From Bauldia sp965232525 (GTDB taxonomy: Bacteria > Pseudomonadota > Alphaproteobacteria > Rhizobiales > Kaistiaceae): a DNA stretch of 64,000 bases. Shown in pieces: positions 17,646 through 25,725 of this stretch. The DNA lies in contig NZ_OZ246980.1 of assembly GCF_965232525.1 (NCBI RefSeq), forward strand, positions 1,054,001 to 1,118,000, read 5' to 3'. How positions within the stretch are numbered: position 1 is the stretch's first letter; each line of letters opens with the position of its first letter. The translations under genes were made by a program, and so were the position numbers. The notes beneath the pieces were generated by a model, which saw only the letters and a list, made by a program, of their open reading frames with translations, searched no databases and had not been told where the DNA came from.

Positions 17646-17661
17646 AGCAATTGGGCGGCCA
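17646..17661 (-). promoter_or_regulatory. Candidate sigma-54 promoter of amtB
   Basis: On the minus strand the site reads TGGCCGCCCAATTGCT, matching the -24/-12 form TGGCAC-N5-TTGCW with GG and GC at the required ten-base spacing. The start of transcription would fall near 17634, about 85 bases before the amtB ATG. Nitrogen-regulated amt genes are classic sigma-54 targets. The rest of the 17550-17851 gap holds only a GC-rich inverted repeat near its left end. Pattern match by eye only. Confidence 0.42.
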
Positions 17662-17811
17662 TCACCGCCGCTTCAGAGGATTTAGCAATCGGCGTGCCAG
17701 ACCGAGTGGAGTTTGACGAGTATGTTTGGAATCAGTGGATTAGAGGGCCAAGCACACGGAGCGCGCTGACGAACTCAATGTGGTAATGATGAAAATATAG
17801 GCATCACGGCA

Positions 17812-17844
17812 GGCTGTGCCGACGGTTGGGCCGCCGGCACAGCC
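17812..17844 (-). terminator. Inverted repeat just after the second amt gene
   Basis: A perfect 10-bp stem (17812-17821 with 17835-17844) and a 13-base loop lie 8 bases past the stop codon of the second ammonium transporter gene. On the minus strand the stem is followed by mixed sequence and not by a clear U run, so efficient intrinsic termination is uncertain. It may instead stabilise the 3' end. Confidence 0.4.
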
Positions 17845-17851
17845 GGTTGGT

Positions 17852-19072
17852 TCAGCCGATAATCTCGGCCTCGGGATTGGCGCCGATCTTGTGGATCGAC
17901 AGGTCAGCACCTTGGCGCTCCTCATCGGGCGTCAACCGCAGACCGATGATCGCGCCGATCACCGAGTACACCACAAGCCCGCCAACGAAGGCCCAGGCCA
18001 CGCCGATGGCGGAACCCACCAGCTGGGACATGAAGCTGACACCGCCGAGACCGCCAAGCGCCTCGAGGCCGAAGATACCGGCGGCCAGACCGCCCCACAC
18101 ACCGCACAGGCCATGGAGGGGCCAAACGCCCAGAACGTCGTCGACTTTGAGCCGGGTTTGGCAGATCTCGAAGCCTTTGACGAAGACAACGCCGGCGATC
18201 GCACCGACAATGAAGCTCCCCGCGGGATGCATTACGTCGGATCCGGCGCACACCGCCACCAAGCCGGCCAGCGCGCCGTTGTGGACGAAGCCCGGATCGG
18301 CGCGACCGATGATCACGGCCGCCAGGATGCCGCCGACCATCGCCATCAGCGAGTTCATGGCGACGAGGCCGGAAACGCCTTCGAGGGACTGGGCCGACAT
18401 CACGTTGAACCCGAACCAGCCTATGCACAGCAGCCACGAGCCGAGGGCGAGCCACGGAATGCTTGAGGGTGGGAAGCCGGTGCCCGGGTTTCCGCCACGG
18501 TCATAACGCCCAAGTCTCGGGCCGAGGCGCAGGACGGCCGCAAGGGCGATCCAACCGCCCACGGCGTGGACGACAATCGAGCCGGCGAAATCGTGAAACG
18601 CCGCGCCGAAGGTCGCCTCGATCCACTCCTGGCCGCCCCAGGCGCCGCCCCAGACAAAGCCTTCGAACAGCGGATAGATCAACGCGACCAGCAGAGCGGT
18701 CGCCAGGCACTGCGGTAGGAACTTCATCCGCTCGGCGATCCCGCCGGAAACGATCGCCGGTACCGCGGCAGCGAAGGTCGCTAGGAAGAAGAACTTGACG
18801 AGAAGCAAGCCCTGTGGCCCGAAGCCCTCGCCGCTTACGAGCGTGTTGGCGTCAGAGAAGAACCCGATGCCGTAAGCGATAGTGTAGCCAATGAGAAAGT
18901 AAGCAGTTGTCGAGATCGCGAAGTCGACCAGTATCTTGACGAGCGCGTTCACCTGGTTCTTGCGCCGAACAGTCCCAACCTCGAGGAACGCGAATCCGCC
19001 ATGCATCGCGAACACAAGGATCGCGCCCATGAGAATGAAGAAGATGTCGCCGCCGACTATTTGCCCGTCCAT
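17852..19072 (-). CDS. Second ammonium transporter (Amt family)
   Basis: A 406-residue Amt/Rh channel lacking the cleaved signal peptide seen in its neighbour. It starts MDGQIVGGDIFFILMG with the first helix at once. Motifs include GGFAFLEVGTVRRKN, DFAGSIVVHAVGGW (first pore histidine), WFGFNVMSAQ and the second pore histidine in WPLHGLCGVWGG. The two Amt proteins are clearly divergent paralogues and not a recent duplication. The gene lies between glnK (275 bp upstream) and amtB. The arrangement glnK-amt-amt on one strand suggests joint nitrogen control, possibly with different affinity or sensing roles, as in Rhodospirillum AmtB/AmtY (analogy only). Confidence 0.93.
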   Translation of the reverse strand: MDGQIVGGDIFFILMGAILVFAMHGGFAFLEVGTVRRKNQVNALVKILVDFAISTTAYFLIGYTIAYGIGFFSDANTLVSGEGFGPQGLLLVKFFFLATFAAAVPAIVSGGIAERMKFLPQCLATALLVALIYPLFEGFVWGGAWGGQEWIEATFGAAFHDFAGSIVVHAVGGWIALAAVLRLGPRLGRYDRGGNPGTGFPPSSIPWLALGSWLLCIGWFGFNVMSAQSLEGVSGLVAMNSLMAMVGGILAAVIIGRADPGFVHNGALAGLVAVCAGSDVMHPAGSFIVGAIAGVVFVKGFEICQTRLKVDDVLGVWPLHGLCGVWGGLAAGIFGLEALGGLGGVSFMSQLVGSAIGVAWAFVGGLVVYSVIGAIIGLRLTPDEERQGADLSIHKIGANPEAEIIG

Positions 19073-19133
19073 CGCGCTGCCTCCGTCTTAGGCGCGGGTG
19101 CGCCGTTATTGTGCGTCTCACGGGGCACGCCAA

Positions 19134-19149
19134 TTCAATCGGCATGCCA
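19134..19149 (-). promoter_or_regulatory. Weak candidate sigma-54 promoter of the second amt gene
   Basis: The minus strand reads TGGCATGCCGATTGAA, two mismatches from TGGCAC-N5-TTGCW; the -24 GG is kept, while the -12 GC is GA. The predicted start near 19122 would be about 50 bases from the ATG at 19072. The 19073-19347 gap otherwise shows only short imperfect inverted repeats. Confidence 0.25.
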
Positions 19150-19347
19150 AGCGGGCAGATCGGTTAGAAACGCGGCATCACGGCACCGGCGGAGGAGTAT
19201 CCGCTTTACAGAGAGCCGTTTTGCCTAAAGACGGGGCAGAAATCTTAGGCATAGTGCCTAGAAGCGCGGCAATAATGATGCCGCGCTGCTTGGCAGCGGG
19301 TTCGTCTGATCCCTTTTCGGCGGGAGCGATCCGATTCCGCAGTTAGC

Positions 19348-19686
19348 CTAGAGTGCGTCGGCGTCTGTCTCGCCGGTACGAATGCGAACAGCATGATCGA
19401 TCCCGAAGACAAATATCTTGCCGTCGCCGATCTGGCCGGTTTTGGCTGCCGTCGCGATCGCTTCGACCGCCTTGTCGACCTGATCGTCTGACACCACAAC
19501 CTCCAGCTTGAGTTTCGGCAGGAAGCTGACCGCGTACTCGGTACCGCGGTAGATTTCGGTGTGGCCCCGCTGACGGCCATAGCCTTTGACTTCGGTTACA
19601 GTCAGGCCCTGAACCCCGATCGTTGTCAGCGCGTCCCGCACCTCATCGAGTTTGAACGGCTTGATGACGGCCATCACTATTTTCAT
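19348..19686 (-). CDS. glnK: P-II nitrogen regulatory protein GlnK
   Basis: Trimeric signal protein that reads 2-oxoglutarate, ATP and ADP and blocks AmtB under nitrogen excess. The 112-residue length is exact for the family. The T-loop carries the uridylylation site Tyr51 in GHTEIYRGTEYAVSFLPK, and the C-terminal signatures KTGQIGDGKIFV and VRIRTGETD are intact. Its position directly upstream of two amt genes argues for GlnK and not GlnB, which is normally next to glnA. Confidence 0.95.
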   Translation of the reverse strand: MKIVMAVIKPFKLDEVRDALTTIGVQGLTVTEVKGYGRQRGHTEIYRGTEYAVSFLPKLKLEVVVSDDQVDKAVEAIATAAKTGQIGDGKIFVFGIDHAVRIRTGETDADAL

Positions 19687-19791
19687 TGGCTTGCTTCCCG
19701 TTTCCGGCCGAAGCCCGCGAGATGCGGGCGCTCAGCGCGCTGGTCGATACCGGACCGCCGGCGGTTCGCCGACAGACACTGGGGCGCAACA

Positions 19792-19807
19792 ATCAAAGTC
19801 TGTGCCA
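19792..19807 (-). promoter_or_regulatory. Candidate sigma-54 promoter of glnK
   Basis: The minus strand reads TGGCACAGACTTTGAT: a perfect -24 element TGGCAC, five spacer bases and TTGAT in place of TTGCW. Transcription would begin near 19781, about 95 bases before the glnK ATG. It fits the nitrogen context but has one mismatch at the important -12 position. Confidence 0.42.
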
Positions 19808-19900
19808 GTTTGACGACCTCGCTTGGAACCGGCTTGTGTTGCCCCCGATTTTGATGATGAAGGCGACTGGATTGATTAAGAACTGTGCATCTGAGACCGG

Positions 19901-20767
19901 CTATCGATTCTCCGGTCGCTCCCGTATCAGGCCTTCCTGAGCGACCGAAGCGACCAAAACGCCATCACGGCTGAACAGGCTGCCGCGGGTGAAGCCGCGT
20001 GCGCCAGAGGCCGATGGGCTGTCCTCGGCGTAGAGTAGCCACTCGTCGGCTCGGAACGGTCGGTGAAACCAGAGCGAATGATCGAGGCTCGCCACCTGCA
20101 TATCGCGATCGAAGATCAGCCGGCCGTGCGCGAAAAGCGCCGTGTCGAGCAGGGTCATATCCGAGGCATAGGCCAGCACACAGCGGTGAATGTCCGGATC
20201 GTCGGGTAATGTGTCGCTTGCCCGGATCCAGACGTGCTGGACCGGGTCGAGCGCTTCGCGACTGATGTAATGGCGCAGGTCGACCGGCCGGACTTCGATC
20301 GGCCGGGCATGCTGCCAGTAGCGTCGCACAGGCTCCGGCGCGCTCTCCATGAACAGCTCTTTCAGTTGGCTTTCGCTCGGCAGGTCTTCCGGCGGCGGGA
20401 CGTCCGGCATGGCAATCTGATGATCGAGGCCGTCTTCAGCGACCTGGAACGATGCCGCCATCGAGAAAATAGCTTCGCCGTGCTGGACCGCGACCACGCG
20501 GCGGGTCGTGAAGCTGTTGCCGTCGCGAATTCGGTCGACTTCGTAGATGATTGGGACGGCGGGATCGCCGGGCCGCATGAAATAGCAGTGGAGCGAGTGT
20601 GCCGCGCGCCCGTCCACCGTCCGCCCGGCGGCAACCAGAGCCTGACCGATGACCTGGCCGCCAAACACCCGCTGCCAGCCGACTTGGGGGCTGCGACCCC
20701 GGAACAGGTTGTGTTCGAGCGGTTCGAGGTCGAGTATGGAGAGTAGCGTTTCAACGGCGCCTGACAT
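19901..20767 (-). CDS. tesB: Acyl-CoA thioesterase II
   Basis: Hydrolyses acyl-CoA to free fatty acid and CoA. The 288-residue double hot-dog protein has the N-terminal VFGGQVIGQALVAAGRTV motif, HSLHCYFMRPGDP with the substrate-contact region, and the C-terminal half with YASDMTLLDTAL (catalytic Asp/Thr area) and SLDHSLWFHRPFRADEWLLY. Both hot-dog repeats are complete. It is divergent from the UbiH-type hydroxylase gene, sharing a 75-bp intergenic region. Confidence 0.94.
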   Translation of the reverse strand: MSGAVETLLSILDLEPLEHNLFRGRSPQVGWQRVFGGQVIGQALVAAGRTVDGRAAHSLHCYFMRPGDPAVPIIYEVDRIRDGNSFTTRRVVAVQHGEAIFSMAASFQVAEDGLDHQIAMPDVPPPEDLPSESQLKELFMESAPEPVRRYWQHARPIEVRPVDLRHYISREALDPVQHVWIRASDTLPDDPDIHRCVLAYASDMTLLDTALFAHGRLIFDRDMQVASLDHSLWFHRPFRADEWLLYAEDSPSASGARGFTRGSLFSRDGVLVASVAQEGLIRERPENR

Positions 20768-20842
20768 GGTGCGATCCCGCTTTCGGACACAGCACCGTTC
20801 GACCAGCGGAGTCCGACACTGTCAAGGAGAGCACCGTCCCGC

Positions 20843-22084
20843 GTGATGGCACCAACCGTCTCCTCAACCGGCTTCGACGCCGACATCGTGATCGCTGGCG
20901 GCGGGCACGTTGGCCTGTCGCTGGCGTTGGCGCTGCGGCAAGCCCTGCCCCATCTGTCGGTTGTCGTAGTCGACCTGGCGTCGCCGTCGTCGAAGCCGAA
21001 CGATACGCGGGCCTCGGCTATTGCTGCGGCCGGTCAGCGCATGCTCGATCGCCTGGGCGTCTGGTCGGCGATTGCGACGGACGCGCAGCCGATCAACGAG
21101 ATGGTGATCACCGACAGCCGCATCGGTGACGCCGTCCGGCCGGTATTTCTCACCTTCGATGGCACCACAGCCGGCCGACGCCCCTTCGCGCACATGGTGA
21201 TGAACGCGGCCATGAACGCGGCTTTGCACGACGGCGCAGAGGCCGCCGGAGCGGATATCATCGCACCGGGGCGCGTCACGGGCTTTGAAGTCGGTCCCGC
21301 TGGGGTTGACGTAACCCTCGGTGACGGCCGACGTCTCGGCGCCCGGCTGCTGGTCGCCGCTGACGGCGTCCGGTCCCGTCTCCGCGATCTCGCGGGGATC
21401 GGTACTGTGCATTGGTCGTACAATCAGTCGGGAATCGTCGCCACGATTGCCCATGAACGTCCCCATCATGGTCGCGCGGTCGAGCATTTTCTCCCTGCCG
21501 GTCCATTTGCAATTCTCCCGCTGACCGGCAATCGATCCTCGCTGGTGTGGACGGAGCGACGAGTGACGGCCGAACGCTTGCTCGCTGACGACGATCTGTT
21601 CCGGCTTGAGCTCGCCCAGCGGTTCGGGCATCAGCTCGGCAGCGTCGAGCCGCTCGGTCCGGCATGGGCCTTTCCGCTTGGCCTGACCCTGGCGCGGTCG
21701 TTCGTCAAACCGCGTTTCGCTCTCGCCGGCGACGCCGCCCACGGCATTCATCCGATCGCTGGCCAAGGTCTCAACCTAGGCTACCGGGACGTTGCGGCGT
21801 TGGCGGAAACGATCGTTGAGGCTGAGCGGACCGGCCTCGATATCGGGTCCGTGGCGGTGCTGGAGCGCTACGAACGCTGGCGTCGCTTCGACACCGTCGA
21901 AATGGGTGTCGTGACCGACGTGCTCAATCGCCTGTTCTCCAACGATAACCCCGCGATTCGGCTGATCCGCGACGTTGGTCTTGGCGTGGTCGACCGGCTG
22001 CCCGGGCTAAAACGCCTGTTCATCCGCGAGGCAGCCGGTGCTGGCGGCGAGCTACCTCGGCTTCTCCGCGGCGAGGCGATCTAG
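20843..22084 (+). CDS. UbiH/UbiF/VisC-family FAD-dependent hydroxylase
   Basis: Flavoprotein monooxygenase that most likely hydroxylates the ubiquinone ring. The 413-residue protein has the FAD dinucleotide motif IVIAGGGHVGLSLALAL near residue 14, the central VAADGVRSRLRDLAG motif and the second FAD motif FALAGDAAHGIHPIAGQGLN. The start is GTG at 20843 or the next codon ATG at 20846; AAGGAG lies 13 bases before the GTG. It stands alone, divergent from tesB. Which ring carbon it oxidises cannot be read from sequence, so I give no symbol. Confidence 0.9.
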   Translation: MMAPTVSSTGFDADIVIAGGGHVGLSLALALRQALPHLSVVVVDLASPSSKPNDTRASAIAAAGQRMLDRLGVWSAIATDAQPINEMVITDSRIGDAVRPVFLTFDGTTAGRRPFAHMVMNAAMNAALHDGAEAAGADIIAPGRVTGFEVGPAGVDVTLGDGRRLGARLLVAADGVRSRLRDLAGIGTVHWSYNQSGIVATIAHERPHHGRAVEHFLPAGPFAILPLTGNRSSLVWTERRVTAERLLADDDLFRLELAQRFGHQLGSVEPLGPAWAFPLGLTLARSFVKPRFALAGDAAHGIHPIAGQGLNLGYRDVAALAETIVEAERTGLDIGSVAVLERYERWRRFDTVEMGVVTDVLNRLFSNDNPAIRLIRDVGLGVVDRLPGLKRLFIREAAGAGGELPRLLRGEAI

Positions 22085-22141
22085 GGGCCTGCGCCGATAC
22101 TGCCGATTGGCTACTATCGCCGGCCTGCGAGGGAGGGCGAT

Positions 22142-23362
22142 GTGGCGCGAAAGGTGGTTGCAATCCTTGGAACGCTCGATTCCAAAGGAGCCGAATTCGC
22201 ATTCCTGAAGGACAGAATCGAAGCTGAACGCATTGCAACGCTGGTTATCGATGCTGGCGTGCTCGGTCCGCCGGGCTTCCCTCCTGACATTTCGGCAAAC
22301 GACGTCGCTGCGGCGGCGGGCGCCGACCTGCCGGCACTGGCCGACGAACGCGATCGCGGCAAGGCCGTCAGCGCGATGGCGGCGGGTGCCACCGCAGTCG
22401 TCGCCCGGCTTCACGACGAAGGTCGGATCCACGGGATCATCTCGATGGGTGGCGGCGGCGGCACCGCAATCGGGACAGCGGCTATGCGGGCTCTGCCGAT
22501 CGGCGTGCCGAAGCTGATGGTCTCGACTCTCGCATCCGGCGATGTCAGTGCGCTGGTCGATGTCAAGGACATCGTCATGATGCCGTCGGTGGTCGATATT
22601 GCCGGGATCAATAGCCTGTCGTCGCGGATACTTGCCAATGCCGCCGGGGCGATCGCCGGGATGGTGCAGGTCGTGCCGCCCGCCGATCTACCGGACCGGC
22701 CGATGATCGCCGCGACCATGTTTGGGGTCACCACCCCGTGCGTGACTCGGGCGCGGGAGCTTCTCGAAGCGGCCGGCTACGAGGTCCTGGTGTTTCACGC
22801 CACCGGGACCGGGGGCCGCGGCATGGAAGCGCTGGTCCGTGGTGGCTTCATCGCCGGGGTGCTCGACATCACAACGACGGAACTCGCCGATGAACTGGTT
22901 GGTGGCGTGCTGAGCGCTGGGCCGGACCGGCTCGAGGCTGCCGGCGCTGTCGGCATTCCGCAAGTGGTCTCAGTCGGAGCACTCGACATGGCGAATTTCG
23001 GCAAGCCCGAGACGGTACCGGCGGAGTTTGCCGGCCGAAGCTTCTACGCGCACAATCCGCAGGTCACGCTGATGCGGACGACTGCGGCGGAGAACGCCGA
23101 ACTTGGTCGCCGGATCGCGGCCAAGCTCAATCGCGCCACGGGCCCGACAGTTCTCATGCTGCCGACGCGCGGCGTTTCGTTGATCGCCGTCGACGGCCAG
23201 CCCTTCCACGATCCGGACGCCGACGCGGCCCTGTTTGACGCGCTCAAAGCGAACCTTGCGCCGACAGTCACAGCGATCGAGCTGGACACCGACATCAACG
23301 ATCCGGCATTCGCCGAGGAAGCGGCGCGTCAACTCCTCGACCGGATTCCGAGGTCAAGGTGA
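22142..23362 (+). CDS. Tm-1-like UPF0261 family protein
   Basis: A 406-residue cytoplasmic protein of the UPF0261/Tm-1-like ATP-binding family, whose physiological role in bacteria is poorly known; the tomato Tm-1 relative inhibits a viral replicase. The start VARKVVAILGTLDSKGAEFAFL is typical, as are GIISMGGGGGTAIGTAAMRA (glycine-rich nucleotide loop), GVPKLMVSTLASGDV and MMPSVVDIAGINSLS. It uses a GTG start at 22142 after GGAGGG. The stop is only two bases from the stop of the convergent nitronate monooxygenase gene. Bacterial homologues often occur with catabolic genes, but this neighbourhood gives no firm hint. Confidence 0.85.
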   Translation: MARKVVAILGTLDSKGAEFAFLKDRIEAERIATLVIDAGVLGPPGFPPDISANDVAAAAGADLPALADERDRGKAVSAMAAGATAVVARLHDEGRIHGIISMGGGGGTAIGTAAMRALPIGVPKLMVSTLASGDVSALVDVKDIVMMPSVVDIAGINSLSSRILANAAGAIAGMVQVVPPADLPDRPMIAATMFGVTTPCVTRARELLEAAGYEVLVFHATGTGGRGMEALVRGGFIAGVLDITTTELADELVGGVLSAGPDRLEAAGAVGIPQVVSVGALDMANFGKPETVPAEFAGRSFYAHNPQVTLMRTTAAENAELGRRIAAKLNRATGPTVLMLPTRGVSLIAVDGQPFHDPDADAALFDALKANLAPTVTAIELDTDINDPAFAEEAARQLLDRIPRSR

Positions 23363-23364
23363 GC

Positions 23365-24429
23365 TTAGTCAGCGAATCCGCGAATTCGTTGAAGGGCTTC
23401 CGTGGCTAGCGCGTGCGTCAACTGAGCGGCCGGCACCTCCCGGCAGAGCCCGACGGCCTGGCCCGCCCACATTGAGCTGAAATCATTTGAGCCCCTTTCT
23501 TCTGCCTTCGCTTTGAGCGGGCCCAACGCACTGGCGGGCAAGGGAAAATCAGGCATATCGGTTCGCCAGGGTCCGACTTCCCGGACCAACCGGTTGACGA
23601 ATCCGCGTGCCGGTCGGCCGGTGAAAACGTTGGTGACCACAGTGTCGCCGCCTTGGGCCAGATGGTCCCGATAGATCGAATGGATGATTGACTCGGGGCA
23701 GCGCAGATAGGCGGTGCCAATTTGGACAGCAGACGCACCCAGCGCCAGACAGGCCACAACACCCCGTGAGTCGGCGATGCCGCCGGCCGCGATGACCGGC
23801 ACCGGCACCGCATCGACGATCTGCGGCACGAGAGCCAAAGTCCCCATCTGAACGGCTAGGTCGGCGGAAAGGAAACTGCCGCGATGACCTCCGGCCTCGA
23901 GACCCTGCGCAATGATCACATCGCAGCCGCGCTCCGCCAGGTGTTTCGCCTCGGCGACGGTCGTCGCGGTCGAGATGATCCTGGCCCCGGTCGCCTTGAC
24001 CCGGCGCAGCAGGTCTTCGGGCGGCAGGCCAAAATGGAAGCTGACGACCTCGGGTTTGTGGGCCTCGACCTCCGCGCAGAACGCGTCGTCGAATGGGACC
24101 CGCGATGGCCCTGGTGGCCGGGGTTCGATGCCACAGGCGTCGTAGTAGGGCTTGAGCGTACCCTCCCAACGGCGCCAACGCTCAGGATCCTCTACCGGTT
24201 GTCGGTGGCAAAAGAAGTTTATGTTGACCGGACGGTCGGTTCTCTGGCGAACAATGCCCATCTCGACGGCCAACGTGTCTGGGGTCAGCATCGCTCCGGG
24301 CAACGACCCCAGTCCGCCGGCTTCGGACACCGCAATCGCCATCTCCGGTCCGCTCGCACCGGCCATTGGCGCTTGAATGATCGGAAGGTCGACCCCGAAC
24401 AGGTCAAGTAATCGGGTGTCCGGCCACAT
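23365..24429 (-). CDS. Nitronate monooxygenase family flavoprotein
   Basis: A 354-residue FMN enzyme of the 2-nitropropane dioxygenase family, oxidising propionate-3-nitronate or related nitronates to nitrite and aldehydes. Motifs are IIQAPMAGASGPEM, SLPGAMLTP, VSFHFGLP, IIAQGLEAGGHRG and VIAAGGIADSRGV, the last two forming the FMN phosphate site. The glycine-rich AQGxEAGGH motif contains the candidate catalytic histidine. The gene ends two bases from the UPF0261 gene and is divergent from the LacI-regulated operon. Confidence 0.9.
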   Translation of the reverse strand: MWPDTRLLDLFGVDLPIIQAPMAGASGPEMAIAVSEAGGLGSLPGAMLTPDTLAVEMGIVRQRTDRPVNINFFCHRQPVEDPERWRRWEGTLKPYYDACGIEPRPPGPSRVPFDDAFCAEVEAHKPEVVSFHFGLPPEDLLRRVKATGARIISTATTVAEAKHLAERGCDVIIAQGLEAGGHRGSFLSADLAVQMGTLALVPQIVDAVPVPVIAAGGIADSRGVVACLALGASAVQIGTAYLRCPESIIHSIYRDHLAQGGDTVVTNVFTGRPARGFVNRLVREVGPWRTDMPDFPLPASALGPLKAKAEERGSNDFSSMWAGQAVGLCREVPAAQLTHALATEALQRIRGFAD

Positions 24430-24563
24430 GAATGCTCCCTTTCCGCTTGGCCTCGACTCGCGCCTCTTCAGTCTAGCTCGGAAATTCGCAGCTCGCGGTT
24501 GACGATTTTCGCATGGTCTTTCAACTGCCCGAAGATCGGCCGCCTCGCTGAATTATGACACTG

Positions 24564-24593
24564 TTGACAGCCGAAAGCGCTTTCGGTTAGCGT
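24564..24593 (+). promoter_or_regulatory. Likely sigma-70-type promoter of the lacI-led operon
   Basis: A perfect TTGACA (24564-24569) is followed, 18 bases later, by TAGCGT (24588-24593) as a weak -10. The first operator palindrome lies in the spacer, so a bound repressor would block polymerase directly. The start of transcription would be near 24600, inside the second operator. Inferred from sequence only. Confidence 0.5.
24571..24586 (+). promoter_or_regulatory. LacI-type operator O1
   Basis: Perfect 16-bp palindrome CCGAAAGCGCTTTCGG with the central CG characteristic of LacI-family operators. It lies between the candidate -35 and -10 boxes and about 95 bp before the regulator start, indicating autoregulation. 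Confidence 0.85.
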
Positions 24594-24599
24594 CAACCA

Positions 24600-24619
24600 T
24601 TCCGAAAGCGCTTTCGGAA
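24600..24619 (+). promoter_or_regulatory. LacI-type operator O2
   Basis: Perfect 20-bp palindrome TTCCGAAAGCGCTTTCGGAA, an extended copy of O1. Its centre is 31 bp from the O1 centre, about three helical turns, so two repressor dimers would bind the same face of DNA. Confidence 0.85.
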
Positions 24620-24665
24620 CCGGCAGGCTACAAAGAAAAAATCGCCGCTGGATTGGAGGAAACGG

Positions 24666-25709
24666 GTGCAGCGCTTGTTGCGTCGAAACCAGGGCGTGTC
24701 CATCGCCCGACTTGCCCAGCATCTCGGGTTGTCCGAGGGCACCGTTTCCCGCGCGCTCAACAACTATCCGGACATCGCGGTCAAGACCCGTCAACGCGTC
24801 ATCGAGGCGGCCAACGACTTGGGCTATAGGCCCTCCGCTCACGCACGACGGTTGGCGCGTGGTGTGATCGAAACCGTCGGCTTCGTATTGCCCGAGCGGG
24901 CTGGTTACTCTGATCGTTTTCTTGCCGAGATTCTCGATGGGATCGGCATCGAACTGGCGGCACATGACTGGGACCTTCTCGTCGCTGCCGTACCGGATGA
25001 CCACAGCGACACCGAAGTCACGGAGCGCCTGATCCGAAGCGGCAAAGTCGGCGGCTTTATCCTAACGCGAACGCGGCGTCGCGATCCGCGGGTCGATCTA
25101 TTGCGTCAGGCGGGTGTGCCATTCGTCGTTCACGGTCGAACTGAAGATTGCAGCGACTACTCGTGGCTCGACATCGACAACGAAAAGGCCTGCATGGACG
25201 CCGTCCGCCATCTGGTCGACCTCGGACATCAACACATTGCCTATATCGGCGGTAAGCCCGAGCTTAATTTCGCCCATCTCCGCCGTACCGGTTATCTCAA
25301 AGCGATGGCCGCTGCCGGTTTGCAGGTACCGCCAGGCTACGTCGTCGAGGATATCATCGACAGCGCCGATGCTGACGCGGCTATGGCGCAGATGCTGGCG
25401 CTTTCGGCGCCGCCGACAGCCGTGGTGTGCATTACCGATGTCGTCGCGCTCGGTGCCATGCGAGCGATCACCCGCGCCGGGTTTCAGCCTGGCAGAGAGG
25501 TGTCGGTCATCGGCTATGACGGCCTGCCGGTGGGGCTCACTGCCGATCCACCGCTGACGACGATGGCGCAATCCAGCGAGAGCGCCGGGCGGGAGGTCGT
25601 CCGCATGCTGATGGCGATGATCGACGGTGCCGATACACGCCTCACCCAGAAACTCTGGGAAGCCAAGCTTATCCAACGTGCTTCGACCAACCCACCTTTC
25701 ACTTCATGA
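24666..25709 (+). CDS. LacI-family transcriptional regulator (AglR-like position)
   Basis: Sugar-responsive repressor, 347 residues. The N-terminal helix-turn-helix and hinge read VSIARLAQHLGLSEGTVSRA, then NNYPDIAVKTRQRV and LGYRPSAHARRLARG. The periplasmic-binding-protein-like effector domain follows, with HLVDLGHQHIAYIGG and VSVIGYDGLPVG near the end. The GTG at 24666 is preceded by GGAGGAAAC. Two perfect palindromes lie immediately upstream. It is the first gene of the ABC operon (16 bp to the next gene), as AglR is in aglREFGAK, so it most likely represses its own operon and is released by the transported glycoside. Confidence 0.93.
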   Translation: MQRLLRRNQGVSIARLAQHLGLSEGTVSRALNNYPDIAVKTRQRVIEAANDLGYRPSAHARRLARGVIETVGFVLPERAGYSDRFLAEILDGIGIELAAHDWDLLVAAVPDDHSDTEVTERLIRSGKVGGFILTRTRRRDPRVDLLRQAGVPFVVHGRTEDCSDYSWLDIDNEKACMDAVRHLVDLGHQHIAYIGGKPELNFAHLRRTGYLKAMAAAGLQVPPGYVVEDIIDSADADAAMAQMLALSAPPTAVVCITDVVALGAMRAITRAGFQPGREVSVIGYDGLPVGLTADPPLTTMAQSSESAGREVVRMLMAMIDGADTRLTQKLWEAKLIQRASTNPPFTS

Positions 25710-25725
25710 AACCCGGAGGAGACCA

